Origin: Liolophura sinensis
Lineage: Eukaryota > Mollusca > Polyplacophora > Chitonida > Chitonidae
Direction of reading: 5' to 3'
DNA length: 64,000 nt
NCBI RefSeq assembly: GCF_032854445.1
Contig: NC_088304.1
Coordinates: forward strand, 21,799,850 to 21,863,849
The position numbers and the translations under genes are program-made. Numbering within the stretch: position 1 is the first letter of the stretch; each line of letters starts with the position of its first letter. Below, piece by piece: positions 47,801-59,100 of this stretch. The notes below the pieces were generated by a model, which was not told where the DNA came from, did no database searches, and was given only the letters and a program-made list of their open reading frames with translations.

Positions 47801-50800
47801 ATGCATAGTTCACAATAATGTTGTGAAAGGTAACTATTTGCGGTATACCAAAACAGCAAAAAATTCAACTGCATTTGCGCTAAATGATTCATTGCCACTG
47901 ATCTCCAGTATAGCCTCTTTAAGCTGTTTATATACTAATGATATCAAAAACAAATGTATCTTGAGGTGCTACACGTTAATCACACACACAGGGATGAGAC
48001 AGACACTGGAATGAAAAAGAGGAAACTATACATCACACTCACAATTTTGTCATTTTTAGCATTTCTGAGTTAAATTATTAACATTTTTCTGATGTATTTT
48101 TTGTGTAAATAAAGAGGAATTCCTCAAAAAAGAGCGCAAATCTAATGCCTGCACACAGTCCTGACAATCTCAATTTATAACATGCTTTTGGAGAATAAAT
48201 ATTGAAAACTCGTCATTGTTCACAAATGCGTAACACCTGAACTTGGTAGTGCCTTACCATGCATGGTTTTGATACACTCATACCCTCCAAAGTCCCACAA
48301 CTTAATGGTCATATCTGCTGAGCACGAAACTGCAAAACAAAACACAATCATATACATATGCCTCCTCAACATTGATGTAATTATGTGACTGGAGAAACAC
48401 TGCACTCAGGGATGTTTTCATTCTACAAAAGGGTCAGGATTTGGGGTTAGTGTAGCCAGCCAGAGAAATGAAATAGCTGCAGACTATGATAGAATTTGAT
48501 ACGGTGTTCCCAACTTTATCTCAAGCGGTTTTAAGCAGATGTGAAGAGAGAAACTGGTAAAGTAGGAAGACCTGGAGCAGTGCAGATATTTAAAATACTC
48601 CTGACTGGTGACAAATTGAAATCAAATTAGGTCCACAATGGTGAAAAAGGGCAATTAATACTAGACATTCAAAACCTTGAACTTTGGAATATAAATAAAA
48701 CTAGAATCCAGATGTCTGAAATTCCCCCCTTCCATCCCTCAACATATCCAAGAATAAAGGAAAGAAAATGAAAATAAAAATAATAATCATTCGATATTAT
48801 TAAGCTTGTAGATGTTCAGATAATATAAAACACGTGCAATGATCAAATATCTTTGCTGGATGCCTCTACCACCGATACAGGTAGACTTACCTAGGTATTT
48901 GCCAGTGTGATCAAAAGCTATGTCCTGCACAGAGTCTGTGTGTCCCTTAAGGGTTCTCTCGTAGTCCCCTGCCTCATAATCCCACACCTGTAACATAAAA
49001 ACTCTGATAACTGACTGTCAAAACTCACTGCCACATTTCTCGAGTCTACAGTCTTAATTTCTTCTGTCATTTCAGAGCATTTAACAATTCACTTCTGTGC
49101 ATTACCCATCCAGGATGTGCTTCACAACACACATATTATCTGTTTCTGAAAGGTCAAACTGGAATCCCTATACTACAGGAGTCCTGTCAGGGTCTGTCAC
49201 TCAATCCATCATGTCTGTAACATACATGCACACATTACCTTGATAGTTGCGTCTTCACTGGCCGAGACGAGCACGCTGTACACCGGGTGAAAGATCACCC
49301 TGGTGACAGGGCTCCTGTGGCCTGTAAGGCTGTACTTCTCCGGGGGGCGGGGGATCCACTCCTTTGGGCTCCTACGGTCACGGTTCCCAGTGCCAGAATT
49401 GGCCTCCCGCTCCACCTCTGTTAGCTTGGCCTCCAAATCCATAACCTGCGATACATCGGCACAGTACCAAAATAACTATCATGTCACTTAAGTATTACTT
49501 GCTACACTGTTTATAGCTTGACTTCCAATTCCATTACATGGGGCACAAGTACAAACCAAGAAAATAATTCCCAAATGTGATGAAGGTTTACTTGCATTTT
49601 GCTTTTGCCCCCAACATGTTCTGGCTTATAAAAACGAAGTTCACATGCGACTTATTAGTTAAATTTGAACAAAAAGAATTTATGGAGGTGGATTAAAAGG
49701 ACAATATTTACATCAAAACTTCACCCAAGCCTCCTTGTTGCAGGACGGATTTCCACCGCTCTTTTATTTAGTGCTGCTTCACTGAGACGACTACCGAAGG
49801 CAAGTAAGCAGCCCCGCCCGAGCCATTACGGGTCAACCAGTCGTTACACTATCCCCTTCACGCTGAACGCCAAGCGAGGAAGTTACAACTTCCTCTTTTA
49901 AAGTCTTAGGTGTGACTCGATCAAGGATTGATCCTGGATCTACCGGTCCCGAAGCTGATGCTCTACCAACTGTTCTATCCGGGCCGGTACCATGCACGTA
50001 GATGTAAATAATGCACCATACTGACACAAATACATGTACATGTAAATAATGCACCATACTGACACAAATACATGTAAATAATGCACTATGCTGACACAAA
50101 TACATGTAGATGTAAATAATGCACTATGCTGACACAAATACATGTAGATGTAAATAATGCACTACACTGACACAAATACATGTACACGTAACTACTGCAC
50201 TATGCTGACACAAATACATAGATGAGGAGGAGGTGTCATTAAACTCAAGTGTAGAAGATCCATTCTTCACATTTTTCAGCAGTTCCAAAATATGTATATA
50301 TAAATATGAATGTTCTAGTTCTCAAACTAAGTTTGTTTTTTTTGTATCTTCTTTAAAAATTTAATAAAAAAAAATGACCTGCCTTTTTCTGCAAGCGAAT
50401 GACAGAGGTCCATTTTTTTTCTAGCAGTCCTCCATATTTCTTGTCTATGTCACCAGGCTGTAACAGATGTTAACGAAATAAAACATCAGACGGCATGATA
50501 TTGACATCTAAGAAAGTTAATTATATCAACATTTCCTGGAAAGACCTTAAAGGCAGTTACTTCAACCTATAAATCAAATGAAGGCTATTTCAATACATTT
50601 AAATGTTACCATTACATTTCATTCCAAATATTACGGCAAATGACCTAATGCAAGTTTCTTTGACAGGCAGGATGATATCTTACTGGAAAAATGAAAGACT
50701 CTGCATGAAAAGTAATATTCTGCAAGATTTACTTGCCTGTAAGATGCACTATTTTGGGCTTAACCCTGATTCAAAATTATCTTAAAAATATTTGACAGCT

Positions 50801-52247
50801 TAATATATTTTTTCCACTATTAAAGCTTTGGGGAATTACAATTCAAAACCATGTATACAACAAAAAAACTGACCATATCAGCCTCCTTCTGAAACTCTGC
50901 CAGAGAATTGATATAGCCACTGGAGCTTAGGTAGTCTGCTATAGCTTTGTTCCTGGAGAAAAGACAACAGAAATTGTGTGGAAGTTCACCGGAGATACAC
51001 AAAAGTAAACATACACTTATTCATATTTAGTTCATATTTGAAACTTCACAAAGACACAAACAAAATCTTCAGCTAAATGTGGTTATTGTGGATTTTGGTC
51101 CACCTCTTGCAAAAAAAATTGTGTAGTACAGGCAGGGCCATATCAAGAAAAACATTAAAGGTTATGATCCTAAACTTTAATGGTGACACTATGACGATGC
51201 ATAAAGAAATTTTAAAAATGCAACTCAAAATGATGCTTTCTAAGAGCTTTTAAGTCTGAACAAAAAAAAAATTTGAATTAAAACTTAACTTTTCATTGGT
51301 AACCCATCATATTTTTGTTTAATTTACTTGCTAGTTTCAATATAGCTTATTTTGTTTGGCCAGCCAACACATTAGGAGCCCAAACATTTTCCAGAACTAA
51401 AATGACTCAAGATAAGGCCCGGATAGGTTCAATGGGTGCTCTAATGAGGAAGATGGAAAGGTCTACACCAATTTACTGAAATCTATGTAGGGCATAAACC
51501 CTATTTGCAGACAAAAACTTCCCTTCTCAAATCTGAAAACAAAAATGGTCACATTGACACCCATAGCAAATTGCACTTCATGTCTCTACAACTTATTCTG
51601 TCATAGTAGTTACAGGCTAACTTAGCTGAGTCAGCTTCATGAAACCAGCCCCACATATTGCAGATATTAAATTTAATCTGTAATTTAACATCATAGATAT
51701 TAAAAAGCCACTCTGGTCAGAATACAAATTGCGTAGAAATATTACAATGATATGAAAAAAATCCTACAGAGTAAGCCAAACACTATGCTTCAATAGGATT
51801 TTGATGAAGACCGTTATTTAACCCATATATCTGAAGATTCCTTGAAAAACAAAATCTTCGGCTGTGTTCGTATAATTTTCCTGATGTGACATGATAATAT
51901 TCCCTGCAAGATGTCAAATATCAGTTTTAATTCACTGCAATATTTTCACAATTTAGGAAAGCACTTCGGTCTATCCCAGTCTTTATCAATAATTCACCTT
52001 GCTTTTATGTCACAGATGTTTTGACACCAAGGTAGCAATTCAAAACAGCAATTTTACCAGTGTACATTAGAATGGTCATGGAGCTTCACAGTACATGGAT
52101 ACAATGCAGAGTTCAAATTCACTCCATTTTCTTATCTGCCTAGTGCACAACCACCATACTTTTTTCCAGGCTCTAAAATCCCAGTCCCTGTTGATAACCA
52201 AACAGCCATACTTACAGCTCTTCACGTTGTCTTTGAGAGAGAACCAT
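41814..52247 (-). CDS. PAFAH1B1: Lis-1 / PAFAH1B1, LisH-coiled-coil-WD40 dynein regulator (12 coding exons, 407 aa)
   Basis: Coding exons in transcript order, all on the minus strand: 52216..52247, 50874..50952, 50383..50457, 49239..49445, 48891..48987, 48258..48329, 46770..46872, 45814..45910, 43655..43786, 42878..42976, 42287..42443 and 41814..41887. The total is 1224 nt (407 aa plus stop), against 410 aa in human. The start is [12 protein letters not shown] LisH motif follows ([18 protein letters not shown]), then a coiled coil (about 45-85), the [12 protein letters not shown] linker, and seven WD40 blades ending KVWECR. The protein binds dynein and NudE/NDEL1 and, in vertebrates, the PAF-acetylhydrolase catalytic subunits; it acts in nuclear migration and spindle positioning. 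The intron after the third coding exon has a GC donor (AAG|GCAGGT); using the GT four bases later would break the frame. Another donor is GTCAGT. Introns carry TTAA-bounded elements and SINEs. Identification is very secure. Confidence 0.97.
42650..42810. mobile_element. TTAA-bounded MITE, 161 bp (piggyBac-like) in a Lis-1 intron
   Basis: Begins TTAAAGGGATACAGAAT and ends with its exact reverse complement, so TTAA sits at both ends as in piggyBac-type target duplications. The interior has no coding capacity. It lies between Lis-1 coding exons 42287..42443 and 42878..42976. Confidence 0.75.
43807..44388. mobile_element. TTAA-bounded MITE, 582 bp with 22-bp perfect terminal inverted repeats
   Basis: Positions 43807-43828 are the exact reverse complement of 44367-44388, and each end carries TTAA. 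The termini begin TTAAAGGAGAAGAAAAC. There is no transposase. One end is only about 16 bases from the acceptor of Lis-1 exon 43655..43786. Confidence 0.8.
44640..44840. repeat. ~56-bp tandem repeat, 4 units, in a Lis-1 intron
   Basis: Repeated blocks of TTTAGGGTCTGCCCTT..GAGGGCTTGAAATAAACACTGCCAGTGTAAC. Confidence 0.8.
45214..45370 (-). mobile_element. Decayed SINE A in a Lis-1 intron
   Basis: TTTATTTATTTAACTGATTG and TCAAGAATTTTTCACTTATACGATGG remain. Confidence 0.55.
45397..45495 (+). mobile_element. SINE A with internal deletion
   Basis: TCACGTGGGAAGGTCTGCCA to GTACAACCCCAATCAAATAC. Confidence 0.7.
45547..45784 (-). mobile_element. SINE A, nearly full length with head
   Basis: Inverted tail at TTATCTGATTGGTGTTTTAC, through ACTTGAACTCATGGCGACCG, to the head GGCCACACAGGGCCCCC. 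It ends about 30 bases before Lis-1 exon 45814..45910. Confidence 0.8.
47242..47922. mobile_element. Probable degenerate TTAA-type inverted-repeat element, about 680 bp
   Basis: The left end TTATAGAGGCTATA is nearly the reverse complement of the right end TATAGCCTCTTTAA. Inside are two related blocks of about 95-105 bp (47268-47375 and 47421-47512, sharing AGCTCAAATTATTGCCTTTG). Non-coding; in a Lis-1 intron. Confidence 0.5.
49727..49986 (-). mobile_element. SINE B, 3'-truncated, in a Lis-1 intron
   Basis: Inverted head ending CTATCCGGGCC and body with GGAAGTTACAACTTCCTC. It is close in sequence to the 386..749 copy, suggesting relatively recent spread. Confidence 0.85.
50006..50215. repeat. 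~36-bp tandem repeat, about 6 units, in a Lis-1 intron
   Basis: Units of ATGTAAATAATGCACTATGC + TGACACAAATACATGTAG, directly next to a SINE B head. Confidence 0.85.
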
Positions 52248-52415
52248 ACTGATCTGCTGTTAGTCAACAATAGTGGTGAAAAGATGGGTGAAAGAGAAGT
52301 CTTATGTTTGCAAAGGCTTTCTCCTTGAAGAAAATGTGAAACCTGTCAGCTGACGATATCGCGCGAAAAGTATTTCTTGATAGGTTCGAAACTTTGTCAG
52401 CACGTCCTGTTGTAC
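52248..52415 (-). other. Lis-1 5'UTR portion of the start-codon exon
   Basis: On the minus strand a good acceptor (TTGCTTTCAG) ends at 52416, and the sequence then runs without another clear splice site to the ATG at 52247. At least one non-coding exon therefore lies upstream, probably toward 53.7-54.5 kb. Confidence 0.5.
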
Positions 52416-53184
52416 CTGAAAGCAAAGAAAAATTACTGTTACAAAAAACACCAAAATCAGACAAACATGCCCAATACTTTTAAATTTAAGACATTTAAAT
52501 TACCACAGAGCAAGAATGAATAGATCAGGTTCGAACTTCCACGTGTCACACATGGTTGATGATGCTTCACACCGTACAGGGTTAATTTTTCATCGAATCT
52601 TGCAAGAGTTGAAACTAAACTTGTACTAAACTTGGTCACACTGGAATTAAATTTCAAATTTCTTGTATATGTAAAATGGCACTATAAGCAATTTTCTCAA
52701 GGGAACTGAGCTACAACATGTAGGTTGTATCAAAAACAAATACCCAATTCTTCATACAAGTACAGATGTTACTGATATCTTAATTAATCACCCTTTTTTT
52801 AATGTTTCTTTATGGGATTCTCTTAACTTTGATTTACACAAATAATTTTGTCCTCAAAAAACGAGGCCAACTGCAATTCATATTTGTACATTGAGAAATC
52901 TGCACATTTTCTGAGGAAGAAATATTAAAGAAATTAACACATGCAACAAACATGTAAGTATGCAGATTTAGAACAAAATAATATGCCAGAAAGGAAAATC
53001 ATGCTGTGAAATAAGATCATTAAGAAAACAAGATATAATTGATTTCATAGTCATTGGTCTTTTTATAATGATGTACCTAAGAATATTTCACTTCTGTGAT
53101 GGCTGACATACACTGTTATCATGGTGGTATGTTGTTTATAATACAAAACCATTCTACAAAGATAATGCAGTGAATATGTATGCA

Positions 53185-53235
53185 TTTACATCGTACATAA
53201 CAAGTTTTCAGTCTTATGATGAAAAATTTACGTCA
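53185..53235 (-). mobile_element. SINE B 3' fragment (weak)
   Basis: TTTACATCGTACATAACAAG + TTTTCAGTCTTATGATG resembles the inverted SINE B end. Confidence 0.4.
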
Positions 53236-54099
53236 ATCCCTTTTCCTGTCAAAAAACCCTGACTTCCTACAGAATTAATCTATAGCGCAGCGTTTCATTT
53301 TGTTTGGGTACTAAGGTACTCCTAAACGACAGAGGACAGGATGGAATCCAACCCTGGATGTTCCTGCAAAAGAGGCAACAAACATCTAGTGCAAACCACT
53401 GCATGTTGTCTGCTGTTGATAATAACGAGCTAGTGATGTTTAGCATTATCAATACTGTCAATGAACAGAGTTATCAAGTTTGATTAGTTACAGCAGACAC
53501 AGGAGTCATTATCCTCATAACAAAGCCACCGTCAAACTGGCAGCAGGCCAGATATGTTCCTCATGCACGGCAATATGTGATAACTCACTCAGCAAGCACT
53601 GCCAAAATCTTGATACAGGTAAAATTATGCACCAAGCGGCGTGAAATAAAGAATATCAACATCGGCTGATCTGTTTCTGCAACCTGTACATACTGTCTAC
53701 TTACCCTATTATCCAGACTGGTAGACTGTCTTTTAGGAAATTTTACCAATACACTACTAAGATAACCAACTAATGTCTTCATTCTAGCTTATTGAAAAGA
53801 AAATTATCAACAGATTTCCTTTTTGGATGAATTCACAACCCAAATCTCTTCGAATAAGTTAACAGCCTGTAACTGTACAAAGTCAAACTGTCAGGTAACA
53901 CTAGACTGGTTAGTATCACAACAACAACAACAACATGGACTGTCATTTCCAGTTGAGCTCTCACTAGGCGAGCCGTTCAAAATTATCAAAACGTTGCACA
54001 AGATTCAAAGAGTTAAAATCTTGAATGACATGTAAATAAGTATGTGTATCGCATGCGATTACTTCTTAAACTATCGGAAATATGGTCAAACCGGTATGA

Positions 54100-54700
54100 G
54101 AAGACTCATCACTAATTATGAATGAAGTCATTATTCCAGGCGGCCATCTTTTGAGGTCACAGCCGAGAAATAAACGACAGAGAATTGTCGAACAGATGAA
54201 AACCCGACAGACGATCGAACGAAAATAAGAGGATACATCAGCCTACTTTAAGGATAAATAGATGACATTATTCTGTTGGGCCAGGGACGACAGCCAGCTG
54301 TAAATATCGGATAATTTATCCCAACTTCCACACGTTAAGGCTCCAAATCGCCGTTTGCGCAGACAGGCTTGCGCATAGCGGAAATTGTGATTTGGAACTT
54401 ACGGAAATTAACGATGCGTGACGACCGTTTACGATCGTTTACACTCGCATCTTTCCTAGGCGGAAGGGGACTTTCGGAACCCTAGCACATTACAAACTGC
54501 AAAGGGAAAATTAAGGTTTCCGATGCAGAGCATGTTCTATGGAAAGGTACAAGACTCCTAACAAAAACACATGGCCGCGAAACGTTAGTCGAGCGCATTT
54601 GCAATTCTTGACATTTAATTCATTGTCATTTGCGCAAAATTTGTTTGTTTCTGTGGAAGATTAGAATGTGAACGTAACATCTTTAAATCGTACATGTACA
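54100..54700. promoter_or_regulatory. Probable shared promoter region between Lis-1 and METTL16
   Basis: The stretch between the two divergent genes is richer in CpG than its AT-rich surroundings. It contains TTTGCGCAGACAGG and CTTGCGCATAGCGG, resembling NRF-1 half sites, near 54350-54381. An AAGATGGCCGCC stretch on the minus strand (about 54140-54155) resembles a YY1-type initiator. No TATA box was noticed. Inferred from gene order and composition; start sites not determined. Confidence 0.4.
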
Positions 54701-55653
54701 CTGCTATAGACATTCGAGTTGTCACTGAAGTGGCGACATATTTTGAGGAAATTATCTTGAAGCTCCTCCAGCTAAATATCTTTACTGTAAATCATGAAAT
54801 TCCAGGAAGGTTAATCAAGCCCCGTTTAATTCTCAGACGATGTACTTGTTTTACCAATTTGCGAAATGACATGATTTTTGTCAAAAGCTTCCAATCGCAG
54901 GGTTGTTGATACTAGAGTTTGTCTTGTTATCTTTCTGTAAGTCCATTTTACAAATCACATTGGTTTGGCTTTTCACTTATGTCACCGGTATCTACATGTC
55001 ATTTACGCTTACTACAGGTTTCAGGCTTAAATGAGTACAACTAAATTCGCAACTTTTGTGATTATCTTTTAGGTACCTAGAGAAAAATATCTCTGATGAT
55101 ACCTGTGGAAAAGCAATGGAATTCCACCGATAAATATTGCCAGAATTATGTATACAAGGAAGCACATTTAATTTTCTACTAAATTCTGCTTTTTTGCCAG
55201 CAGATTAGATCATCTTGATTGGTGTTTATTTTCCTTATAGTTAACATGTAATACTTTAATAACCTTTGTTGAACTGCTTTTGTATTTTCCCTGTAATGAG
55301 AGTCAAGTAGACCAGCTATAATACCCGTAAAACTACTACATGTAAAACTAACCATGAGATATGTATGACTTCCAAATACAACTTTGAGTGTGGTCTTCAC
55401 TGACTTATTTGTCAAGCACATCCTTCTCTTGCTGCGTGTTGTAGCTTTAGTGTACTTAAACTGGAACTGGATACAGTTTCACAGCTTGCAAGTAAACTAG
55501 CCTCCAACATGCACTGTAAGTTGGTTGTGGCTCTGCATTAGAAGGATCATCTTTTACTTGGTGAAGGACAGTAGCTCTTGGCTTTGTTTTGTCTATCTGG
55601 AAGCCTGACTACCATCATTTATATGTGGTTGAAATGTCCTTGAAAAACAAAAA

Positions 55654-55845
55654 AAAGGGATGCAGAATCGATTCTGAATGGTTGATGTGAGAGATAGGCA
55701 AGCCGAGGCTATGCGTAGCATAAACTGGTTTTTAGGTATGTATGTATTATACATGTATTCAAGCATGACCAAGGCTGCTGGGTTAAACCAAGGGAATCCT
55801 GTCTCCACTGTCAGCCAATCAGGATCCATTCTGTTTGCTTTTAAG
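55654..55845. mobile_element. Diverged relative of the 161-bp TTAA MITE
   Basis: Starts AGGGATGCAGAATCG and ends CCATTCTGTTTGCTTTTAA. It shares internal stretches (GAGAGATAG, AAGCATGACCAA..GCTG..GGTT) with the 42650 element. It lies upstream of METTL16 exon 1. Confidence 0.5.
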
Positions 55846-56188
55846 AAAAGGAAGTTAATTATGAGAAGGTTGATTATTTGATCCTTTTTTTGCTTGAATT
55901 ACCTGAAATGGTTTTTGGCTAGTGGACTTTAATTTAGCAGTGTTTTTTAAAATTTAGTAGTGCTTGCTAGTGGCAGAAGCCATTGGTTTTCTTTACACCA
56001 TTAAACAATATGATATATTTATTGTGAATGAAAAAGATGGCTTAACATCAGAGGTACAGTGCGTACAGGCATGGTTATGATGTTGTCATCTCGGTCGTAA
56101 ATCATGTATGTAATTTTCTGAGTCTGGAGATATATGAGTCTACAGTATCAAAACTTATTTTGTTTTAAAATTTCAGGTAATAAAGACC

Positions 56189-59100
56189 ATGGCTCTTAAC
56201 AAGTTTATGCACCCAAGAAACATCTACAAGAAGCCCCCAGACTTCAAACAGTTGGCTGTTGATTGGCCAGAGTTCAGGAAACATGTGACTCAAGAGCTGA
56301 ATGGGAAAGTCACGCTAGACTTTAAAAATGCTGATGCTCTTCGCTGTTTGACTAAGATTTTGTTGAAGAAAGACTTTGGACTGGACGTAGATATGCCTCT
56401 TGATCGCCTAATTCCCACCATCCCTCAGAGGGTTAATTATATTCTGTGGCTGGAGGACGTCCTGCACGAGTCCAAGCTGGAAAGTGGTCAACCAGTAAGA
56501 GGAATTGACATAGGTTTGTACAGTAAACATGGATGTATCTTAAAGGATAAATGAAATGACTGTCTAAACTGCAGATTAGGGGAAATGAAGACAGTTGTGC
56601 GCCCTTATAAGGTTCATGAATCAATCAGAATGTGTCTTGTCACTTAAGGTATGCTAAAGTTTAGGTGAAATACAGTATGTTCCTCAGACAGGGGAGCAGT
56701 ATCCTCTGGGCTCTTGGTGCAGTCTGACATGTAAAGACATAAACTGTATTAGACCAGCCCCGACAACACAGTTGGTAGAGCATCCGCTTCGGGAGCGGTA
56801 GATCCAGGTTCTATCCTGGTTTCAGTCACACCAAAGACTTTAAAAGAGGAAGTTGTAACGTTCTCGCTTGGCGTTCAGCATGAAGGGGTTAGTGCAAAGA
56901 CTGGTTGACCTGTATCGGTAGTGCAAAGACTGGTTGACCCATATCGGTAGTGCAAAGACTGGTTGACCCGTATCGGCATACGGGGTGGGGCGGGGCAGGG
57001 CAGCTTACTTGACTTCGGTAAGGCATCTCAGTGAAGCAGCACTAGATAAAAGAGCGGTGGAAATCAGTGCTGCAACAAGGAGGCACATTACATGCAGTCT
57101 AAGGATTCCTTTGTCATCATATGACTGAAAAATTGTTAAGTACAACGTTAAACCCCAAGCACTCACTCACTCACTATAACTGTTTTGCTCACCCAGGAAG
57201 TGGGGCTTCCTGTGTTTACCCTCTCCTCGGTTGTAAGATGAACAATTGGCATTTCCTGGCAACTGAGGTGGATGAAGAAAATCTGGTCTACGCTCGTCAA
57301 AATGTTGAAAAAAACAGATTTTCTGAGATGATAACAGGTAATTTTTTTTTCAGCTTTTTTTAAGGTCTAAAATTTTTCTTTTATTACAAGGTGTTATTTA
57401 TAACTGTCTGTTCTATTTCTGCCAGCAATGAATTGGGTTTCCTTATGGGTAGTGTATTATATTGTTATATTTTACTGTGAAATATCCTTGGCTCAGTTGG
57501 TTAGCGCGCTTTCGCAGCGTAAAAACCCATGAGTCTCTCACCAATGCGGTCGCCGTGAGTTCAAGTTCAGCTCATGCTGGCTTCCTCTCCGGTTGTACGT
57601 GGAAAGGTCATGCAGCAACCTGCGGATGGTCGTGGGTTTCCCCCAGGCTATGCCTGGTTTCCACCCACCATAATGCTGGCCACCGTCATATAAGTGAAAT
57701 ATTCTTGAGTACGGCATAAAACACCAATCAAATAAATAAGTAAATTTGGACTATGTATAAAGATACATGTTAGTGAAAGTAAATATATCACTATTGTCAC
57801 CTGGTAGACATCTGTGACCAAGAGGAGGAACATGACTCGAGAGTCTCTAACCAGTGCAGTTGCTGTGAGTTCAAGTACAGCTCCTGCTGGCTCTCTCTCC
57901 AATTATTGTTTTTGCTCTGCCGAGTTTCCACCCACCAAAAGTGAGTTATGAAAATATGTGAAAAATGGTGAAGTATTCCATAGTATGATGTAAAAACGCC
58001 AATCAAATAAACAATAAAAAAATTAACTAAATGGCAAAAGAAAGCAGGATTTTGATAGTATAGGATTTTTATGATCAGTGATTTTTGCAAACTTTATGTT
58101 TAGCCACCAAATACAGACTAAGTATTAAATTGCTTTAATGCACTGTTATATAAATGCTTTCAATACAGTGTTTATCCAACAAAATGCAATGTTTTTTTAA
58201 TAAAATGTGACTTTGTAAAGTCTGAAATGTTACATTTTTGCAGTTGGATATCATCCTACCTAACAAACCTCAAAAGACTTTTCTAAGATCAATAGACTTC
58301 CCAGAATCAGGCAAAATGAGCAAAATAGGTCAGTTACATAATTGATTCCTTTTGATGTGGCATTTCAGTTCAGAAAGTGTCACCTGAATCTGTACTTGCT
58401 GGTGTGGTGACGGAGACCTCAGCGCCATTTGATTTCTGTATGTGTAACCCACCGTTCTTTGCGGACCACATGGAAGCACAGGGTCTGACGTCCCGCAGTG
58501 ATGATCGCCCTGACCCCCGCTCATCCAGCATGGCCAGCTGTGTGGAGCAGATCGCAGATGGCGGAGAGGTCGCATTTGTGAAAAAAATGATCTACGAAAG
58601 CCTTGAACTTAAAGATAAAATCAGGTAATGGTTGAATTTCTGATGGCACTGAGGAGGAGTAAAGATAGTAAACAGTTGTACTTGGGATACTTCGAAGTAT
58701 TTGAATTTTGTTGAAGGTTTTCAAAACCTTGAAAGTCCTTGTTAAAGATAAGTCTTTGAAAGTTTTTCAATGATATACGTCGTATTTCATTATTAACCTG
58801 CGGATGGACGTGGGTTTCCCAGGGACCTTGCCCAGTTTCATGCCACCATAATGCTGGCTTCCATCATATAAGTAAAATATGCTTGAGTACGGTGTAAAAC
58901 ACCAATTTTATTATCTTTCAATTGGACCAATAAATATCTACCAAAGTACTATCCATTAATCTCAGCTTGAAGGTTTGTAATGCAATGTAATGGTCCTGGA
59001 AATTGCTTAAAAACAAGGAATATTATGTTCATGATAATCCTTGAAAATCATTGTTTTTCACGTTGGGATTCCTGGATGAAATTGTTCTTAGAGAATGTGA

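Noticed and set aside
53585..53782. 65-codon minus-strand frame as an N-terminal Lis-1 exon
   Set aside because: A GTAAGT donor is nearby, but the LIS1 N-terminus [11 protein letters not shown] is found intact at 52247, so any exon here would be non-coding.
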